DNA of 64,000 bases from JAXDMK01 sp963765955 (GTDB lineage Bacteria > Actinomycetota > Acidimicrobiia > Acidimicrobiales > AC-14), in the NCBI GenBank assembly GCA_963765955.1, contig CAVXYA010000002.1:1488001-1552000 (forward strand), written 5' to 3'. Position 1 is the first letter of the stretch. Each line of letters starts with the position of its first letter. A program made the position numbers and the translations under genes. Under the pieces are notes generated by a model, which was given only the letters and a program-made list of their open reading frames with translations, was not told the origin of the DNA and did not search any database. Positions 26,389 through 35,283 of this stretch are shown here, one piece after another.

Positions 26389-26412
26389 GCGCCCGCCCGA
26401 AGGCCCGGGCGC
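26389..26412. terminator. bidirectional hairpin between convergent genes
   Basis: GCGCCCG and CGGGCGC form a 7-bp stem around a 10-base loop, exactly in the 31-base gap between the stops of the BBE oxidoreductase and the PhnB-like gene. It probably terminates both. Confidence 0.5.
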
Positions 26413-26415
26413 GGC

Positions 26416-26898
26416 TCAGGTCTGGTCGGCGGCCCGCTGCAGCTCGGCGATGTCGAGCTTGCCCATCCCGAGCATCGCCTTCATGACCCGCTGCGTCTTC
26501 TCGGTGTCGGGGTCTTTGAGCATGTCGTTCATGAGGGTGGGGACGATCTGCCAGGACACGCCGAACTGGTCCTTCAGCCAGCCGCACGGGCCCTCCTTGC
26601 CACCCTCGGAGAGCTTGGACCAGAAGCGGTCGATCTCCTCCTGGGACTCGCAGTTCACCTGGAACGAGATCGCCTCGTCGAACGTGAACTCCGGGCCTCC
26701 GTTGAGGGCGACGAACTCCTGCCCGTCGAGCTCGAAGTCCACCGTCATGACCATGCCCTCGGGACGGGGGCCGGCCGAGCCGTAGTGGCTCACCTGCAGG
26801 ATCCGGGAGTTCTCGAAGATGCCTGTGTAGAACTTCGCCGCCTCCTCGCCCTCGGTGTCGAACCACAGGCAGGGGGTGATCTTGGTCAGCGTCGCCAT
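26416..26898 (-). CDS. PhnB-like VOC-superfamily protein
   Basis: 160 residues beginning MATLTKITPCLWFDTEGEEA. The segments FYTGIFENSRILQVSHYG, FVALNGGPEFTFDEAISF and DQFGVSWQIVPTLMNDML are the standard pattern of the 3-demethylubiquinone-9 3-methyltransferase-like (PhnB) branch of the VOC fold. These proteins lack methyltransferase motifs and their ligand is generally unknown. The start is chosen at 26898, where the family N-terminus begins. Confidence 0.88.
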   Translation of the reverse strand: MATLTKITPCLWFDTEGEEAAKFYTGIFENSRILQVSHYGSAGPRPEGMVMTVDFELDGQEFVALNGGPEFTFDEAISFQVNCESQEEIDRFWSKLSEGGKEGPCGWLKDQFGVSWQIVPTLMNDMLKDPDTEKTQRVMKAMLGMGKLDIAELQRAADQT

Positions 26899-26963
26899 GG
26901 CGGTGTCCTCTCTGGTCTGGTTGCCTCGGGGGTAGGACGAGCGCCGGCGGCCAAAGTCATCGG

Positions 26964-27632
26964 TTAGGCCGAGCCGGGGGTCACCAGGCCCGACTCGTAG
27001 GCGACCACCACCAGCTGCACCCGGTCGCGGGCGGCCAGCTTCATCATGATGCGGCTGACGTGGGTCTTCGCCGTGGCCGCGCTCACGTACAGCTCCTCGG
27101 CGATCTCGGCGTTCGACAGACCCCGTCCCACCTGCACCAGCACCTCTCGCTCCCGCTCGGTGAGCTGGTCGAGACGGCGGGTCCGCTCCACCGGGGGCGG
27201 TCCGGGACGGGACACGAGCTCGGCGATGACCCGCCCGGTGATGCGGGGGGAGAGGAGGGCCTCGCCGCCGGCCACCACCCGCACCGCGGCCAGCAGATCG
27301 GCCGGGTCGGTGTCCTTGAGAAGGAACCCGCTGGCCCCCGCCCGGAGGGCGTCGAAGACGTATTCGTCCAGGTCGAAGGTGGTGAGGACGATGACCCGGG
27401 TGTCGGCCAGGCGCTCGTCGCCCACGATCTGGCGGGTGGCGGCGATGCCGTCGAGGTCGGGCATGCGGACGTCCATCAACACCACGTCCGGGCGGTGCTC
27501 GGCCGCCATCGCCACCGCCTCGACGCCGTTGGCCGCCTCCGCCACCACCCGGCAGTCGGGCGCGGAGTCGACCAGCACCCGGAACCCGGCCCGCACCAGG
27601 GTCTGGTCGTCGGCGACCAGGACGGAGATCAC
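26964..27632 (-). CDS. NarL-type response regulator
   Basis: A 222-residue regulator with a receiver domain: acidic pocket VADDQ, phosphoacceptor Asp in VVLMDVRMPDLDG (near residue 54), Thr in VIVLTTFDLDEY and Lys in GFLLKDTDP. A C-terminal LuxR HTH follows (LTEREREVLVQVGRGLSNAE, then TAKTHVSRIMMKL). The GTG start lies 10 bases after the stop of the sensor kinase gene, so they form one two-component operon. The signal is unknown. Confidence 0.92.
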   Translation of the reverse strand: MISVLVADDQTLVRAGFRVLVDSAPDCRVVAEAANGVEAVAMAAEHRPDVVLMDVRMPDLDGIAATRQIVGDERLADTRVIVLTTFDLDEYVFDALRAGASGFLLKDTDPADLLAAVRVVAGGEALLSPRITGRVIAELVSRPGPPPVERTRRLDQLTEREREVLVQVGRGLSNAEIAEELYVSAATAKTHVSRIMMKLAARDRVQLVVVAYESGLVTPGSA

Positions 27633-27642
27633 CGGCTGCCAC

Positions 27643-28877
27643 TCACTGGGCGACGATGACCGGGTGCGCCGGCGCGAAGGGCAGGGTGGCCGCCACCCGG
27701 AAGCCGCCGCCGACCCGCGGCCCGGTGGTGAGCTCGCCGCCGAAGACGGCCACCCGCTCCCGCATCCCGAGCAGACCGAGGCCTCCGCCGGGGTGGCCGG
27801 GGACGCCATCGGCGGCCGCGCCCCGGCCATCGTCGCTGACCACGACCGTCACCGACCCCGGGAGGTAGTGGACGTCGACTTCGGCCCGGGCCGGCCCGGC
27901 GTGCTTGATGACGTTGGTGAGGGCCTCCTGGACGATGCGGAAGGCGCACAGGTCGACCCCCGGGGGCACGTCCGCCGGGCTGCCCGTGACCGTCACCTCG
28001 ACGGGGACCCCTGCCTCCCGGACGCCCTGGGCCAGTGAACCCACCCCCGCCAGTCCGGGGGCAGGCGCCAACACCGGGCTCGTCCCGGCTGAGGGCGGCC
28101 CCGGCGGCGGGGCATCGTCGGACTCGTTCTGGCGGAGGACGCCCAGCAGCCGCCGCATCTCGTCCAGCGCCTCGCGGCTGGTGACCTTGACGTTCTGCAG
28201 GATGCGCTTGGCCTCGGCGGGGTCGGTGTCGATGACGTGGGCCCCCACGCCCGACTGCACCGCCACCACGCTCATGGCGTGGGCGACGACGTCGTGCAGC
28301 TCGCGGGCGATGCGCAGCCGCTCCTCGGCCACCGCCCGCCGGGCCTCGACCTGCTGGTTGCGCTCGAGGTCGGTGGCCCGGGCCTCGAGGGCGGCGGTTA
28401 GGCCCGGCGGACGCGGACGCTGTCGCCGAATACGGCGGCGATGCCGAAGATGGCCACGTTCCCGGCGAAGTCGCCCGGGCTCAGCTCCTCCGGATGGGTG
28501 ATGACGGAGATCAGCAGGAGGGCCAGGTAGACGCTGACCGCGCCGACCCAGACCGGGCGGGGCCGCAGGCTGGCCACCGTGTAGAGGGCGATGAGGGCGA
28601 TGACGGGCAGGCCGTTGTCGGGGTAGTCGCGGACGAGATAGGCGATGGCGGCCACCGTCACCACCACCAGCACGGCCACCGGCCACCGCCGGCGCAGGGC
28701 GATGACGCCGAAGCCCACCACCACGAGGCCGACCGCGACGGCGTCGGTCGGCGTCGGGTGGTCGGCCGTCGGCTCCACCGTCAGGCTGACCAGCCCCGCC
28801 ACCATGACCAGGGCCGCGAAGACCGAGTCGACCACCAGCGGGTTGGCCCGGCGCATGCGGGCCCACAACCGTCTCAC
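27643..28877 (-). CDS. sensor histidine kinase, DesK/NarL class (one frame break)
   Basis: The N-terminal part has four or five membrane helices (for example VFAALVMVAGLVSLTV and VAVLVVVTVAAIAYLV). Near 28400 one base appears missing: the frame ends at RVRRA-stop and continues in another frame as TAALEARATDLERNQQVEAR. The HisKA_3 motif RIARELHDVVAHAMSVVAVQ holds the phosphoacceptor His, and the ATP domain shows IVQEALTNVIKHA, DDGRG and GGGLGLLGMRERV. Start GTG 28877 is tentative; an in-frame ATG lies further upstream. It phosphorylates the response regulator encoded just downstream. Confidence 0.85.
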
Positions 28878-28962
28878 GCTCCGACGATACGACCCGATCG
28901 CTGGGGCGACGTCGGCCCCCGGGGTGAATCGCCTGTAATCCCCCGAGCGTACGAGGGAAGGA

Positions 28963-29000
28963 AGTTGAACGCGCAACTGTTATCACCTACGTACAGTTGC
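28963..29000 (+). promoter_or_regulatory. putative promoter with two overlapping palindromes upstream of the pirin gene
   Basis: TTGAAC at 28965-28970 and TACGTA at 28988-28993 are separated by 17 bases, a plausible sigma-A promoter. AGTTG/CAACT (28963-28978) overlaps the -35 element, and a perfect 8-bp inverted repeat GCAACTGT/ACAGTTGC (28973-28980 and 28993-29000) brackets the -10. This is the arrangement of a repressor operator, for example of the MarR type. Confidence 0.5.
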
Positions 29001-29031
29001 TCCGAGACGGAGCGCCCCCAGGAGGCCCGCC

Positions 29032-29994
29032 ATGCCCGCCGTCACCGTCGACAACGTCCTCGCCCTGCCCCGGATCGACCGGCCGGCGGCCCCCGCCGTC
29101 GAGCGCCCGGTGGTCTCCGTCCACACCGCCCCCGGCGGCTTCGAGGGGGAGGGCTTCCCCGTGCGCCGGGCCTTCGCCGGCGTCGACCTGGGCCTCCTCG
29201 ACCCGTTCATCCACATGGACCAGATGGGCGAGGTGGAGTACGGCGCGGGCGAGGCCAAGGGCACCTCGTGGCACCCCCACCGCGGGTTCGAGACCGCCAC
29301 CTACATCATCGACGGCACCTTCGAGCATCAGGACAACGCCGGTGGCGGTGGGGTGATCACCGACGGTGACACCCAGTGGATGACCGCCGGTGCCGGCATC
29401 CAGCACATCGAACGGCCACCCGAGGCGTTGGTGATGAGCGGGGGCACCTTCCACGGCATCCAGCTCTGGGTGAACCTGCCCAAGTCCAAGAAGTGGGAGG
29501 CGCCTCGCTACCAGGACATCAGGGCCGGCCGGGCCACGCTGCTGACAACCCCCGACGGCGGGACGCTCATCCGGGTCATCGCGGGCGACGTCGCCGGCCA
29601 CACCGGGCCGGGCGTCACCCATACGCCGATGGCCTTCGTCCACGCCACCCTCAGCCCGGGGGCCGAGCTCGTCCTGCCCTGGCAGCCCGACTTCAACGCC
29701 CTGGTGTACGCCCTGGCCGGCGACGGCAGCGTGGGATCCGCCCGGCGCCCGTTCCGGACGGGGCAGCTGGCCGTGTTCGGCAAGGGCGACTTCGTCAGCG
29801 TGGCCGCGTCCGAGCGCCAGGACAGCCACACCCCCAACCTCGAGATCCTCGTCCTCGGCGGACGCCCGATCAAGGAGCCCCTCGCCTGGTACGGGCCGTT
29901 CGTGATGAACACGAGGGAGGAGATCCTCCAGGCCGTGGACGACTTCCACGCCGGCCGGCTGGGAAGCATCCCCGCCTCCAGCCTCAAGGCGTAG
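29032..29994 (+). CDS. pirin family protein
   Basis: A 320-residue bicupin. The N-terminal cupin has the metal-binding blocks HPHRGFETATYIIDG and HQD, followed by GDTQWMTAGAGIQHIE, giving the three His and one Glu ligand set of pirins. The C-terminal cupin (from DVAGHTGPG) is the usual degenerate half. Bacterial pirins act as iron-dependent quercetin dioxygenases or as regulators; which applies here is not visible. The ATG at 29032 follows GGAGG, and a palindromic promoter lies just upstream. Confidence 0.92.
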   Translation: MPAVTVDNVLALPRIDRPAAPAVERPVVSVHTAPGGFEGEGFPVRRAFAGVDLGLLDPFIHMDQMGEVEYGAGEAKGTSWHPHRGFETATYIIDGTFEHQDNAGGGGVITDGDTQWMTAGAGIQHIERPPEALVMSGGTFHGIQLWVNLPKSKKWEAPRYQDIRAGRATLLTTPDGGTLIRVIAGDVAGHTGPGVTHTPMAFVHATLSPGAELVLPWQPDFNALVYALAGDGSVGSARRPFRTGQLAVFGKGDFVSVAASERQDSHTPNLEILVLGGRPIKEPLAWYGPFVMNTREEILQAVDDFHAGRLGSIPASSLKA

Positions 29995-30039
29995 CGCCGG
30001 ACACCCGGCGCGCCGGGACCACGACGGCGATACGGTGAC

Positions 30040-31287
30040 GTGGTGGCCGAGCCCCGGGTGCTGGCGATGGTCCTGGCCGGCGGCGAGGGCAAGCGCCTGC
30101 ACCCGCTGACCGCCGACCGGGCCAAGCCGGCGGTGCCGTTCGGGGGCCACTACCGGCTTATCGACTTCGTCCTCTCCAACCTGGCCAACGGCGGCTACCT
30201 GCGGATCGTCGTCCTCACCCAGTACAAGTCGCACAGCCTCGACCTCCACATCAGCCGTACGTGGCGCCTGTCGACGCTGCTCGACACCTACGTCACCCCG
30301 GTGCCGGCCCAGATGCGGCGCGGTCCCCGATGGTTCGCGGGCTCGGCCGACGCCATATTCCAGAACCTCAACCTCGTCTACGACGACCGGCCCGACTACA
30401 TCTGCGTGTTCGGGGCCGACCACATCTATCGGATGGACCCCCGCCAGATGGTCGAGCAGCACGCGGCCAGCGGGGCGGGCGTGACCGTCGGCGCCATCCG
30501 GGTGCCCAAGGCGGAGTCGGGGAGCTTCGGCATCATCGAGCCCGGTCCGGGGACGACCATCGATGCCTTCCGGGAGAAGCCGAAGGATGCCGAGGGGATT
30601 CCCGACGCCCCCGACCAGGTCTTCGCCTCCATGGGCAACTACGTGTTCACCACGTCGACCCTCGTCGACGCCGTCACCCAGGACTCCGACGACGAGGAGT
30701 CGCGCCACGACGTCGGCGGCGACATCATCCCCATGCTGGTCAAGGCGGGCCAGGCCCACTTCTACGACTTCACCGACAACGACGTGCCCGGGGTCACCGA
30801 GCGGGAACGGGGCTACTGGCGGGACGTGGGCACGCTCGACGCCTACTACGACGCCCACATGGACCTGATCTCGGTTCACCCCGTCTTCAACCTCTACAAC
30901 CGGTGGTGGCCGATCCTCACGTCCACCCGCCCCCTGCCCCCGGCCAAGTTCGTGCACGAGGCCGGCGAACGGGTGGGACGGGCGATGAACTCGATGGTCT
31001 GCGCCGGGGCCATCATCTCGGGGGGGCTGGTGCGGGGCTCGGTGCTGTCACCGGGCGTGGTGTGCGACGACTACTCCCTGGTGGAGGACTCGGTGCTGCT
31101 CGACGACGTGGTGGTGGGGCCTGGCGCCATCGTCCGCCGGGCCATCATCGACAAGAACGTGGTCATCCCCCCCGGCGCCCGCATCGGGGTCGACCACGAC
31201 GAGGACTCCGACCTGTACACCATCTCCAAGAACGGGGTAGTCGTCGTCGGCAAGGGACGGCGGGTGCTGCCGCCCCCCAAGCGGTGA
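30040..31287 (+). CDS. glgC: glucose-1-phosphate adenylyltransferase
   Basis: A 415-residue GlgC. The pyrophosphorylase motif LAGGEGKRLHPLTADRAKPA is near residue 13. Substrate blocks YRLIDFVLSN, FAGSADAIFQN, FGADHIYRMD, FREKPKD and YWRDVGT follow, and a left-handed beta-helix domain starts near residue 290. It makes ADP-glucose from glucose-1-phosphate and ATP, the committed step of glycogen and maltosyl-phosphate synthesis. The start is GTG 30040, with a second GTG next to it. The glycogen synthase gene starts 14 bases after its stop. Confidence 0.96.
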   Translation: MVAEPRVLAMVLAGGEGKRLHPLTADRAKPAVPFGGHYRLIDFVLSNLANGGYLRIVVLTQYKSHSLDLHISRTWRLSTLLDTYVTPVPAQMRRGPRWFAGSADAIFQNLNLVYDDRPDYICVFGADHIYRMDPRQMVEQHAASGAGVTVGAIRVPKAESGSFGIIEPGPGTTIDAFREKPKDAEGIPDAPDQVFASMGNYVFTTSTLVDAVTQDSDDEESRHDVGGDIIPMLVKAGQAHFYDFTDNDVPGVTERERGYWRDVGTLDAYYDAHMDLISVHPVFNLYNRWWPILTSTRPLPPAKFVHEAGERVGRAMNSMVCAGAIISGGLVRGSVLSPGVVCDDYSLVEDSVLLDDVVVGPGAIVRRAIIDKNVVIPPGARIGVDHDEDSDLYTISKNGVVVVGKGRRVLPPPKR

Positions 31288-31300
31288 CGCGCCTGCCGCG

Positions 31301-32497
31301 ATGAAGGTCGCCCTGCTCACCCGGGAGTTCCCTCCCGAGGTCTACGGCGGGGCCGGGGTCCACGCCACCTACCTGAGCCGGGAGCTGGCCCGGCTAGTCG
31401 ACCTCGAGGTCCACTGCTTTGGCGCGGCGCGGGACCTCCCCCACGTCACCGCCCATCCGCCGTGGCCGGAGGTGGCCGCCGGCCCCCACGGCGACGTGCT
31501 CGGCGTGCTCTCGGTCGACCTGCGTATGGCCGCCGCGGCCGCCGGCGCCGACATCGTCCACACCCACACCTGGTACGCCAACATGGGCGGCCACCTGGCC
31601 AAGGTGCTCCACGGGATCCCCCACGTGCTGACCACCCACAGCCTCGAGCCCAGCCGCCCCTGGAAGGCGGAACAGCTCGGGGCCGGCTACGGCGTGTCCT
31701 CGTGGTGCGAGCGGACCGCGATCGAGGCGGCCGACGCCGTCGTCGCCGTGTCCGCCGGTATGCGGGCCGACATCCTGGCGACCTACCCGAGCGTCGATCC
31801 CGGGCGGGTGGCCGTCATCCCCAACGGCATCGACCCCGAGGAGTACCGGCCCGATCCCTCGACCGACGCCCTCGAGCGGCTCGGCGTCGACCCCGGAAGG
31901 CCGTCGGTCGTCTTCGTCGGCCGCATGACCAGGCAGAAGGGCATCGAGCACGCCCTCGACGCGGCCGCCCACATCGACGCCGATGCCCAGGTGGTGCTGT
32001 GCGCGGGCGCCCCCGACACGCCCGAGATCGGCGCCGAGTTCCGGGCCCGGGCCGCCGTTCTGGCCGCCACCCGGGGCAACGTGGTGTGGGTCGAGGAGAT
32101 GGTGCCCCGCACCACCCTCGTGCAGATCCTGAGCCACGCGTCGGTGTTCCTCTGCCCGTCGGTGTACGAGCCGTTCGGGATCACCAACCTGGAGGCCATG
32201 GCCTGCGAGGTGCCGGTGGTGGCCAGCGCGGTGGGCGGCATCCCCGAGGTGGTGGTCGACGGCGAGACGGGCTGGCTGGTGCCCATCGAGGTGGACGCCG
32301 AGGGCCTGCCCGTCGATCCCACCGGCTTCGCCCTCGGGCTGGCCACCAGGGTGAACGAGCTGCTGGGCGACCCCGCCAAAGGCCGCCGGATGGGACAGGC
32401 CGGCCGCCGGCGGGTGCTCGAGCACTTCAGCTGGCCGAGCATCGCCTCCCGCACCGTCGGGCTGTACGAGCGGGTCCTCGCGGGTGGTCAGCGGTAG
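31301..32497 (+). CDS. glgA: glycogen synthase / maltose-1-phosphate synthase, GT4 actinobacterial type
   Basis: A 398-residue GT-B glycosyltransferase. The N-terminus KVALLTREFPPEVYGGAGVH carries the glycogen-synthase-like nucleotide loop, and HTHTWYANMGG, HSLEPSRPWK, VIPNGID, FVGRMTRQKG and the EX7E block (SVYEPFGITNLEAMACE) follow. The length and EPSRPWK box match the corynebacterial GlgA / mycobacterial GlgM group, which uses ADP-glucose to elongate glucan or form alpha-maltose-1-phosphate. It sits directly behind glgC, which supplies ADP-glucose. The last ten bases overlap the convergent SDR gene. Confidence 0.93.
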   Translation: MKVALLTREFPPEVYGGAGVHATYLSRELARLVDLEVHCFGAARDLPHVTAHPPWPEVAAGPHGDVLGVLSVDLRMAAAAAGADIVHTHTWYANMGGHLAKVLHGIPHVLTTHSLEPSRPWKAEQLGAGYGVSSWCERTAIEAADAVVAVSAGMRADILATYPSVDPGRVAVIPNGIDPEEYRPDPSTDALERLGVDPGRPSVVFVGRMTRQKGIEHALDAAAHIDADAQVVLCAGAPDTPEIGAEFRARAAVLAATRGNVVWVEEMVPRTTLVQILSHASVFLCPSVYEPFGITNLEAMACEVPVVASAVGGIPEVVVDGETGWLVPIEVDAEGLPVDPTGFALGLATRVNELLGDPAKGRRMGQAGRRRVLEHFSWPSIASRTVGLYERVLAGGQR

Positions 32498-33399
32498 CCG
32501 GTGGTGTCCGCCGGCTTGCCCGCGTCCTGCACCTCGGGGAGGTAGCGCCAGGCGTCGGGCTGGCTGCCGTCGAGATCGGTGAAGCCGTAGACCCTCGCCA
32601 GCTGGCCGCTCGACAGCGAGGCACCGTTCCAGCGGGACACGTCGGGATCGGCGGCCAGGGCGGCCACCGCCCGACCCACGAACGACGGGCTTTCGGAGAT
32701 GGCGAAGTGGGGGATGCGGGCGGTCGCGTCCGACCAGTTCGCCTCGGTGACGCCGAACGCCTCGAGCATGGCCTCCGACCGCAGCCATCCGGGGGTGAGG
32801 GCGACGGCCGTCCCGCCGTGCGGCTCCAGCTCGTGGGCCAGGGCGAAGGCCATGCGCAGGTTGGCCGCCTTGGCCATGTCGTAGAAGAACGAGACCCGGT
32901 AGTTGGTGGCGTTGTACTCGGCGGTGCCGTCGGTCACCTCGACCACCAGGCCGCCCGGCTCCCGGATGAGGAGCGGGAGGGCGAAGTGGCAGGTGATGGC
33001 GTGGGTGTCCACCGCCAGGCGGAGGGTGCGCAGGCCGATCTCCAACGACGACTCCCACACCGTCTTGTCCCATTCCATGGTGGTGGCGCCCCAGATGTCG
33101 TTCACCAGGATGTGCAGGCGCCCCTGCTCGGCGTCGATGCGGGCGACCAGCGCCTCCACCTCCTCGGGCACCAGGTGGTCGACCCGCACCGCGATCCCCC
33201 GGCCGCCGGCCGCGTCCACCAGCTCGGCCGTCTCCTCGATGGTCTCCGGCCGGTTCATCTCCGACCGCTCGGAGCGGGTGGTGCGGCCGGTGACGTAGAC
33301 CGTCGCGCCGGCCGCACCCAGCTCCACCGCGATGCCTCGTCCGGCGGCCCGGGTCGCTCCCGCGACCAGGGCGACCTTGCCCGCCAGCGGCCTCTCCAT
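32488..33399 (-). CDS. short-chain dehydrogenase/reductase (DHRS1-like)
   Basis: 303 residues. The coenzyme loop ATRAAGRGIA (a TGxxxGxG variant) is followed by TGRTTRSER, which suits NADP. HILVNDIWGA replaces the usual NNAG block, and the catalytic YxxxK is FFYDMAKAAN. The longer C-terminus (LTPGWLRSEAML, and a tail ending DTTGYR) resembles the DHRS1-like SDR group. The substrate is unknown. It is convergent with the glycogen synthase gene. Confidence 0.9.
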   Translation of the reverse strand: MERPLAGKVALVAGATRAAGRGIAVELGAAGATVYVTGRTTRSERSEMNRPETIEETAELVDAAGGRGIAVRVDHLVPEEVEALVARIDAEQGRLHILVNDIWGATTMEWDKTVWESSLEIGLRTLRLAVDTHAITCHFALPLLIREPGGLVVEVTDGTAEYNATNYRVSFFYDMAKAANLRMAFALAHELEPHGGTAVALTPGWLRSEAMLEAFGVTEANWSDATARIPHFAISESPSFVGRAVAALAADPDVSRWNGASLSSGQLARVYGFTDLDGSQPDAWRYLPEVQDAGKPADTTGYR

Positions 33400-33444
33400 A
33401 CCTCCCGACCCTACGGCGGGGGCGTGGCGGTCGCTCGTCGGCTT

Positions 33445-33927
33445 TCAGCCGGCCAGCAGCTCGTCGAGACGCTCGTAGCCCTCACGGACGCCGACGTCCA
33501 TGCCGCTGGCGAGGAAGGCGTCGCGACCCTCGAAGCTGTCGACCAGCGAGGTGGCCGTCAGCCGGGTGCGGCCATTGCCGAGGTCCTCGAGCTCCAACCG
33601 CTCCAGGGCCACGCTGTCGGGCATGCCTTCGAAGGTGAAGGTCTGCACGATCAGCTCCGACGGGCGCACCTCGTGGAAGCAGCCCCGGAAGCCGTACTCG
33701 TTGCCGTCGCTCGTGTGAACGTAGCGGTACGACCCGCCGGTGCGGCAGTCGAACTGCTCGACCCGCATCTCGGTGCCGCGGGGGCCGAGCCACTGGGGCA
33801 GGAGCTCGGGGTCGGTGTGGGCCCGGAAGACCTTCGCCGGGGGGGCGTCGAACTCGCGGGTGATCCGCACCATGGGGACATTGGGGTCGGCCGTGATCTC
33901 GGTCTGGTGGGTGCTGGTGGTGGTCAT
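33445..33927 (-). CDS. AHSA1/SRPBCC-domain protein
   Basis: 160 residues starting MTTTSTHQTE. It has the AHSA1 blocks ITREFDAPPAKVFRAHTDPE, LPQWLGPRGTEM, GGSYRYVHTSDGNEYGFRGC and, near the end, EGRDAFLASGMDVGVREGYE. These proteins bind hydrophobic ligands and are often encoded with ArsR regulators, as here: its ATG overlaps the regulator's stop by four bases. It is transcribed with, and presumably controlled by, that regulator. Confidence 0.92.
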   Translation of the reverse strand: MTTTSTHQTEITADPNVPMVRITREFDAPPAKVFRAHTDPELLPQWLGPRGTEMRVEQFDCRTGGSYRYVHTSDGNEYGFRGCFHEVRPSELIVQTFTFEGMPDSVALERLELEDLGNGRTRLTATSLVDSFEGRDAFLASGMDVGVREGYERLDELLAG

Positions 33928-34295
33928 GTCGGTTCTCCTGTCTGAGGTTGGGTCGGTGGGGTTGGTTCGATGTCGTCGGGCAGCATCAGCAGCAGGTCGT
34001 CGAGGCGGCGGTACCGCTCCTCGGCCTGGCGCCGGTAGCGCTCGATCCACTTGGTCATCAAGTCGAACACCTCTGCTTCGAGATGCACCGGGCGGCGCTG
34101 GGCCTCCCGGGTGCGGCTCACCAGGCCGGCGTCCTCCAGCACCTTGAGGTGCTTGGAGACGGCCTGGACGGTCACCTGGTACGGCTCGGCCAGCTCGTTG
34201 ACGGTGGCGTCGCCCACGGCGAGCCTCGCCACCATGTCCCGCCGGGTGGGATCGGCCAGAGCCGAGAACACCCGGGAAAGCGCATCCGCTGCCAC
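33924..34295 (-). CDS. ArsR-family transcriptional regulator
   Basis: A 123-residue winged-helix repressor. ALADPTRRDMVARLAVGDAT and the recognition helix region VQAVSKHLKVLEDAGLVSRT are typical of the ArsR group that pairs with AHSA1 proteins; it lacks the metal-binding CxC motif, so it probably senses something other than metal. Two copies of a palindromic operator lie just upstream. It is the first gene of a two-gene operon. Confidence 0.93.
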   Translation of the reverse strand: MAADALSRVFSALADPTRRDMVARLAVGDATVNELAEPYQVTVQAVSKHLKVLEDAGLVSRTREAQRRPVHLEAEVFDLMTKWIERYRRQAEERYRRLDDLLLMLPDDIEPTPPTQPQTGEPT

Positions 34296-34312
34296 TGCCG
34301 TCCTCCTGCTTG

Positions 34313-34330
34313 TTCAACCATTCGGTTGAA
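34313..34330 (-). promoter_or_regulatory. ArsR operator, proximal copy
   Basis: TTCAACC and GGTTGAA arms separated by ATTC form a perfect 18-bp palindrome 18 bases upstream of the ArsR start codon. The same motif recurs about 46 bases further upstream, which supports autoregulation. Confidence 0.65.
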
Positions 34331-34359
34331 CACAACGTACAACCAGGCTGCGGCCGTTG

Positions 34360-34375
34360 TCAACCAGTTGGTTGA
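34360..34375 (-). promoter_or_regulatory. ArsR operator, distal copy
   Basis: TCAACC and GGTTGA are separated by AGTT, the same palindrome as the proximal copy with one outer pair lost. It lies nine bases past the 3' end of the DprA-like gene, so it belongs to the ArsR promoter. Confidence 0.6.
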
Positions 34376-34383
34376 AGAAACTT

Positions 34384-35283
34384 CTAGGGGGGCGGGAGGA
34401 GCGACTCCAAGTCGGCGACCGACCTCACGCCGGTCGCGCCGCGGCCCTCGAGGGCGGCGTTGCCGGGACCTTCCCCCGCTCCCCGCCACACCGCCACCGT
34501 GCCCACCCCGTGGTCGAGGGCCTCGACCGCGCCCGTCCACGTCGAGCCCTCGTCGAGGTCGCACGCGACCACCAGGGTGACGACCGACTGGGCATACACG
34601 AGCCGGTTCCGCCCGAGGGCGTTGGCCTCGCGGAAGGGGACGTCGGGGCCGTAGGGCGTGCACAGCACGGCTGCGCCCCGGTGGACGGCCCGACGGACAT
34701 CCGGGCTCCGAAGCGTGCGCACCAGGGGGTCGGCCAGCATCGCTAACACCGCACCGCCGGCCAGCCAGGCCCCGTCCATCGCCGCCTGGCCGACACCCCT
34801 GGGCCCCCCGCACACCAACGGCAGCCCGAGCCGAGCCCCGCAGGCGGCTGCCGTCCGGGCCACCTCGGTGCCGGCATTCGAGACGACGCGGTCGCCGGCG
34901 ATGCCCAGGCCGGGACGGAACAGCAGGTCGAGGCGGCCGGCCGCGTACAGCAGTGGCGGCGCCTTGGGGCCGAGGCGCTCGACCAGGTGGGGCGGATACC
35001 CGGGGTCGAACGGCGTCAGCGTCGAGATGCCCGACTGGTCGAGCCGCTCGAGCTCGAAGGCCAGGGCGGTCGCTCGTGCGAGGAGGGCGACGACCCGACG
35101 GGCCAGGGCCCGGTCCAGGCCGTGCTCACCGACGAGCGGCGCCTCTCTCAGCCCGAGCAGCACGCCCGGCCGTTCCACCTGCGCACACAGGGACCAGTAT
35201 TCCGACGCCTTCAAGGGCTGGAGGCCCTCGCTCACCAGGCGGCTGGTGAGCAGGAGGGTGGCGAGCGAGTCCTCCGATCTCAC
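34384..35283 (-). CDS. DprA/Smf-like protein
   Basis: 299 residues. The N-terminal part (helical) is followed by LDQSGISTLTPFDPGYPPHL and LGPKAPPLLYAAGRLDLLFR, then a Rossmann-like domain with IAGDRVVSNAGTEVARTAAA and LVCGGPRGVGQAAMDGAWLA. This is the DprA layout, but the usual SGGARGID glycine loop reads CGGPRGVG. FREANALGRNRLVYAQSVVT also fits DprA (usually FPxRNRIIAGLS). The GTG start at 35283 overlaps the RecQ stop by four bases, so the two are translationally coupled. DprA loads RecA on single-stranded DNA in transformation; here a role with the helicase is inferred. Confidence 0.82.
   Translation of the reverse strand: MRSEDSLATLLLTSRLVSEGLQPLKASEYWSLCAQVERPGVLLGLREAPLVGEHGLDRALARRVVALLARATALAFELERLDQSGISTLTPFDPGYPPHLVERLGPKAPPLLYAAGRLDLLFRPGLGIAGDRVVSNAGTEVARTAAACGARLGLPLVCGGPRGVGQAAMDGAWLAGGAVLAMLADPLVRTLRSPDVRRAVHRGAAVLCTPYGPDVPFREANALGRNRLVYAQSVVTLVVACDLDEGSTWTGAVEALDHGVGTVAVWRGAGEGPGNAALEGRGATGVRSVADLESLLPPP

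Noticed and set aside
34384..35283. Standard competence dprA
   Set aside because: The nucleotide loop differs from the canonical one, it is coupled to a RecQ-like helicase, and no other competence or topA/xerC neighbours are present, so I call it DprA-like only.
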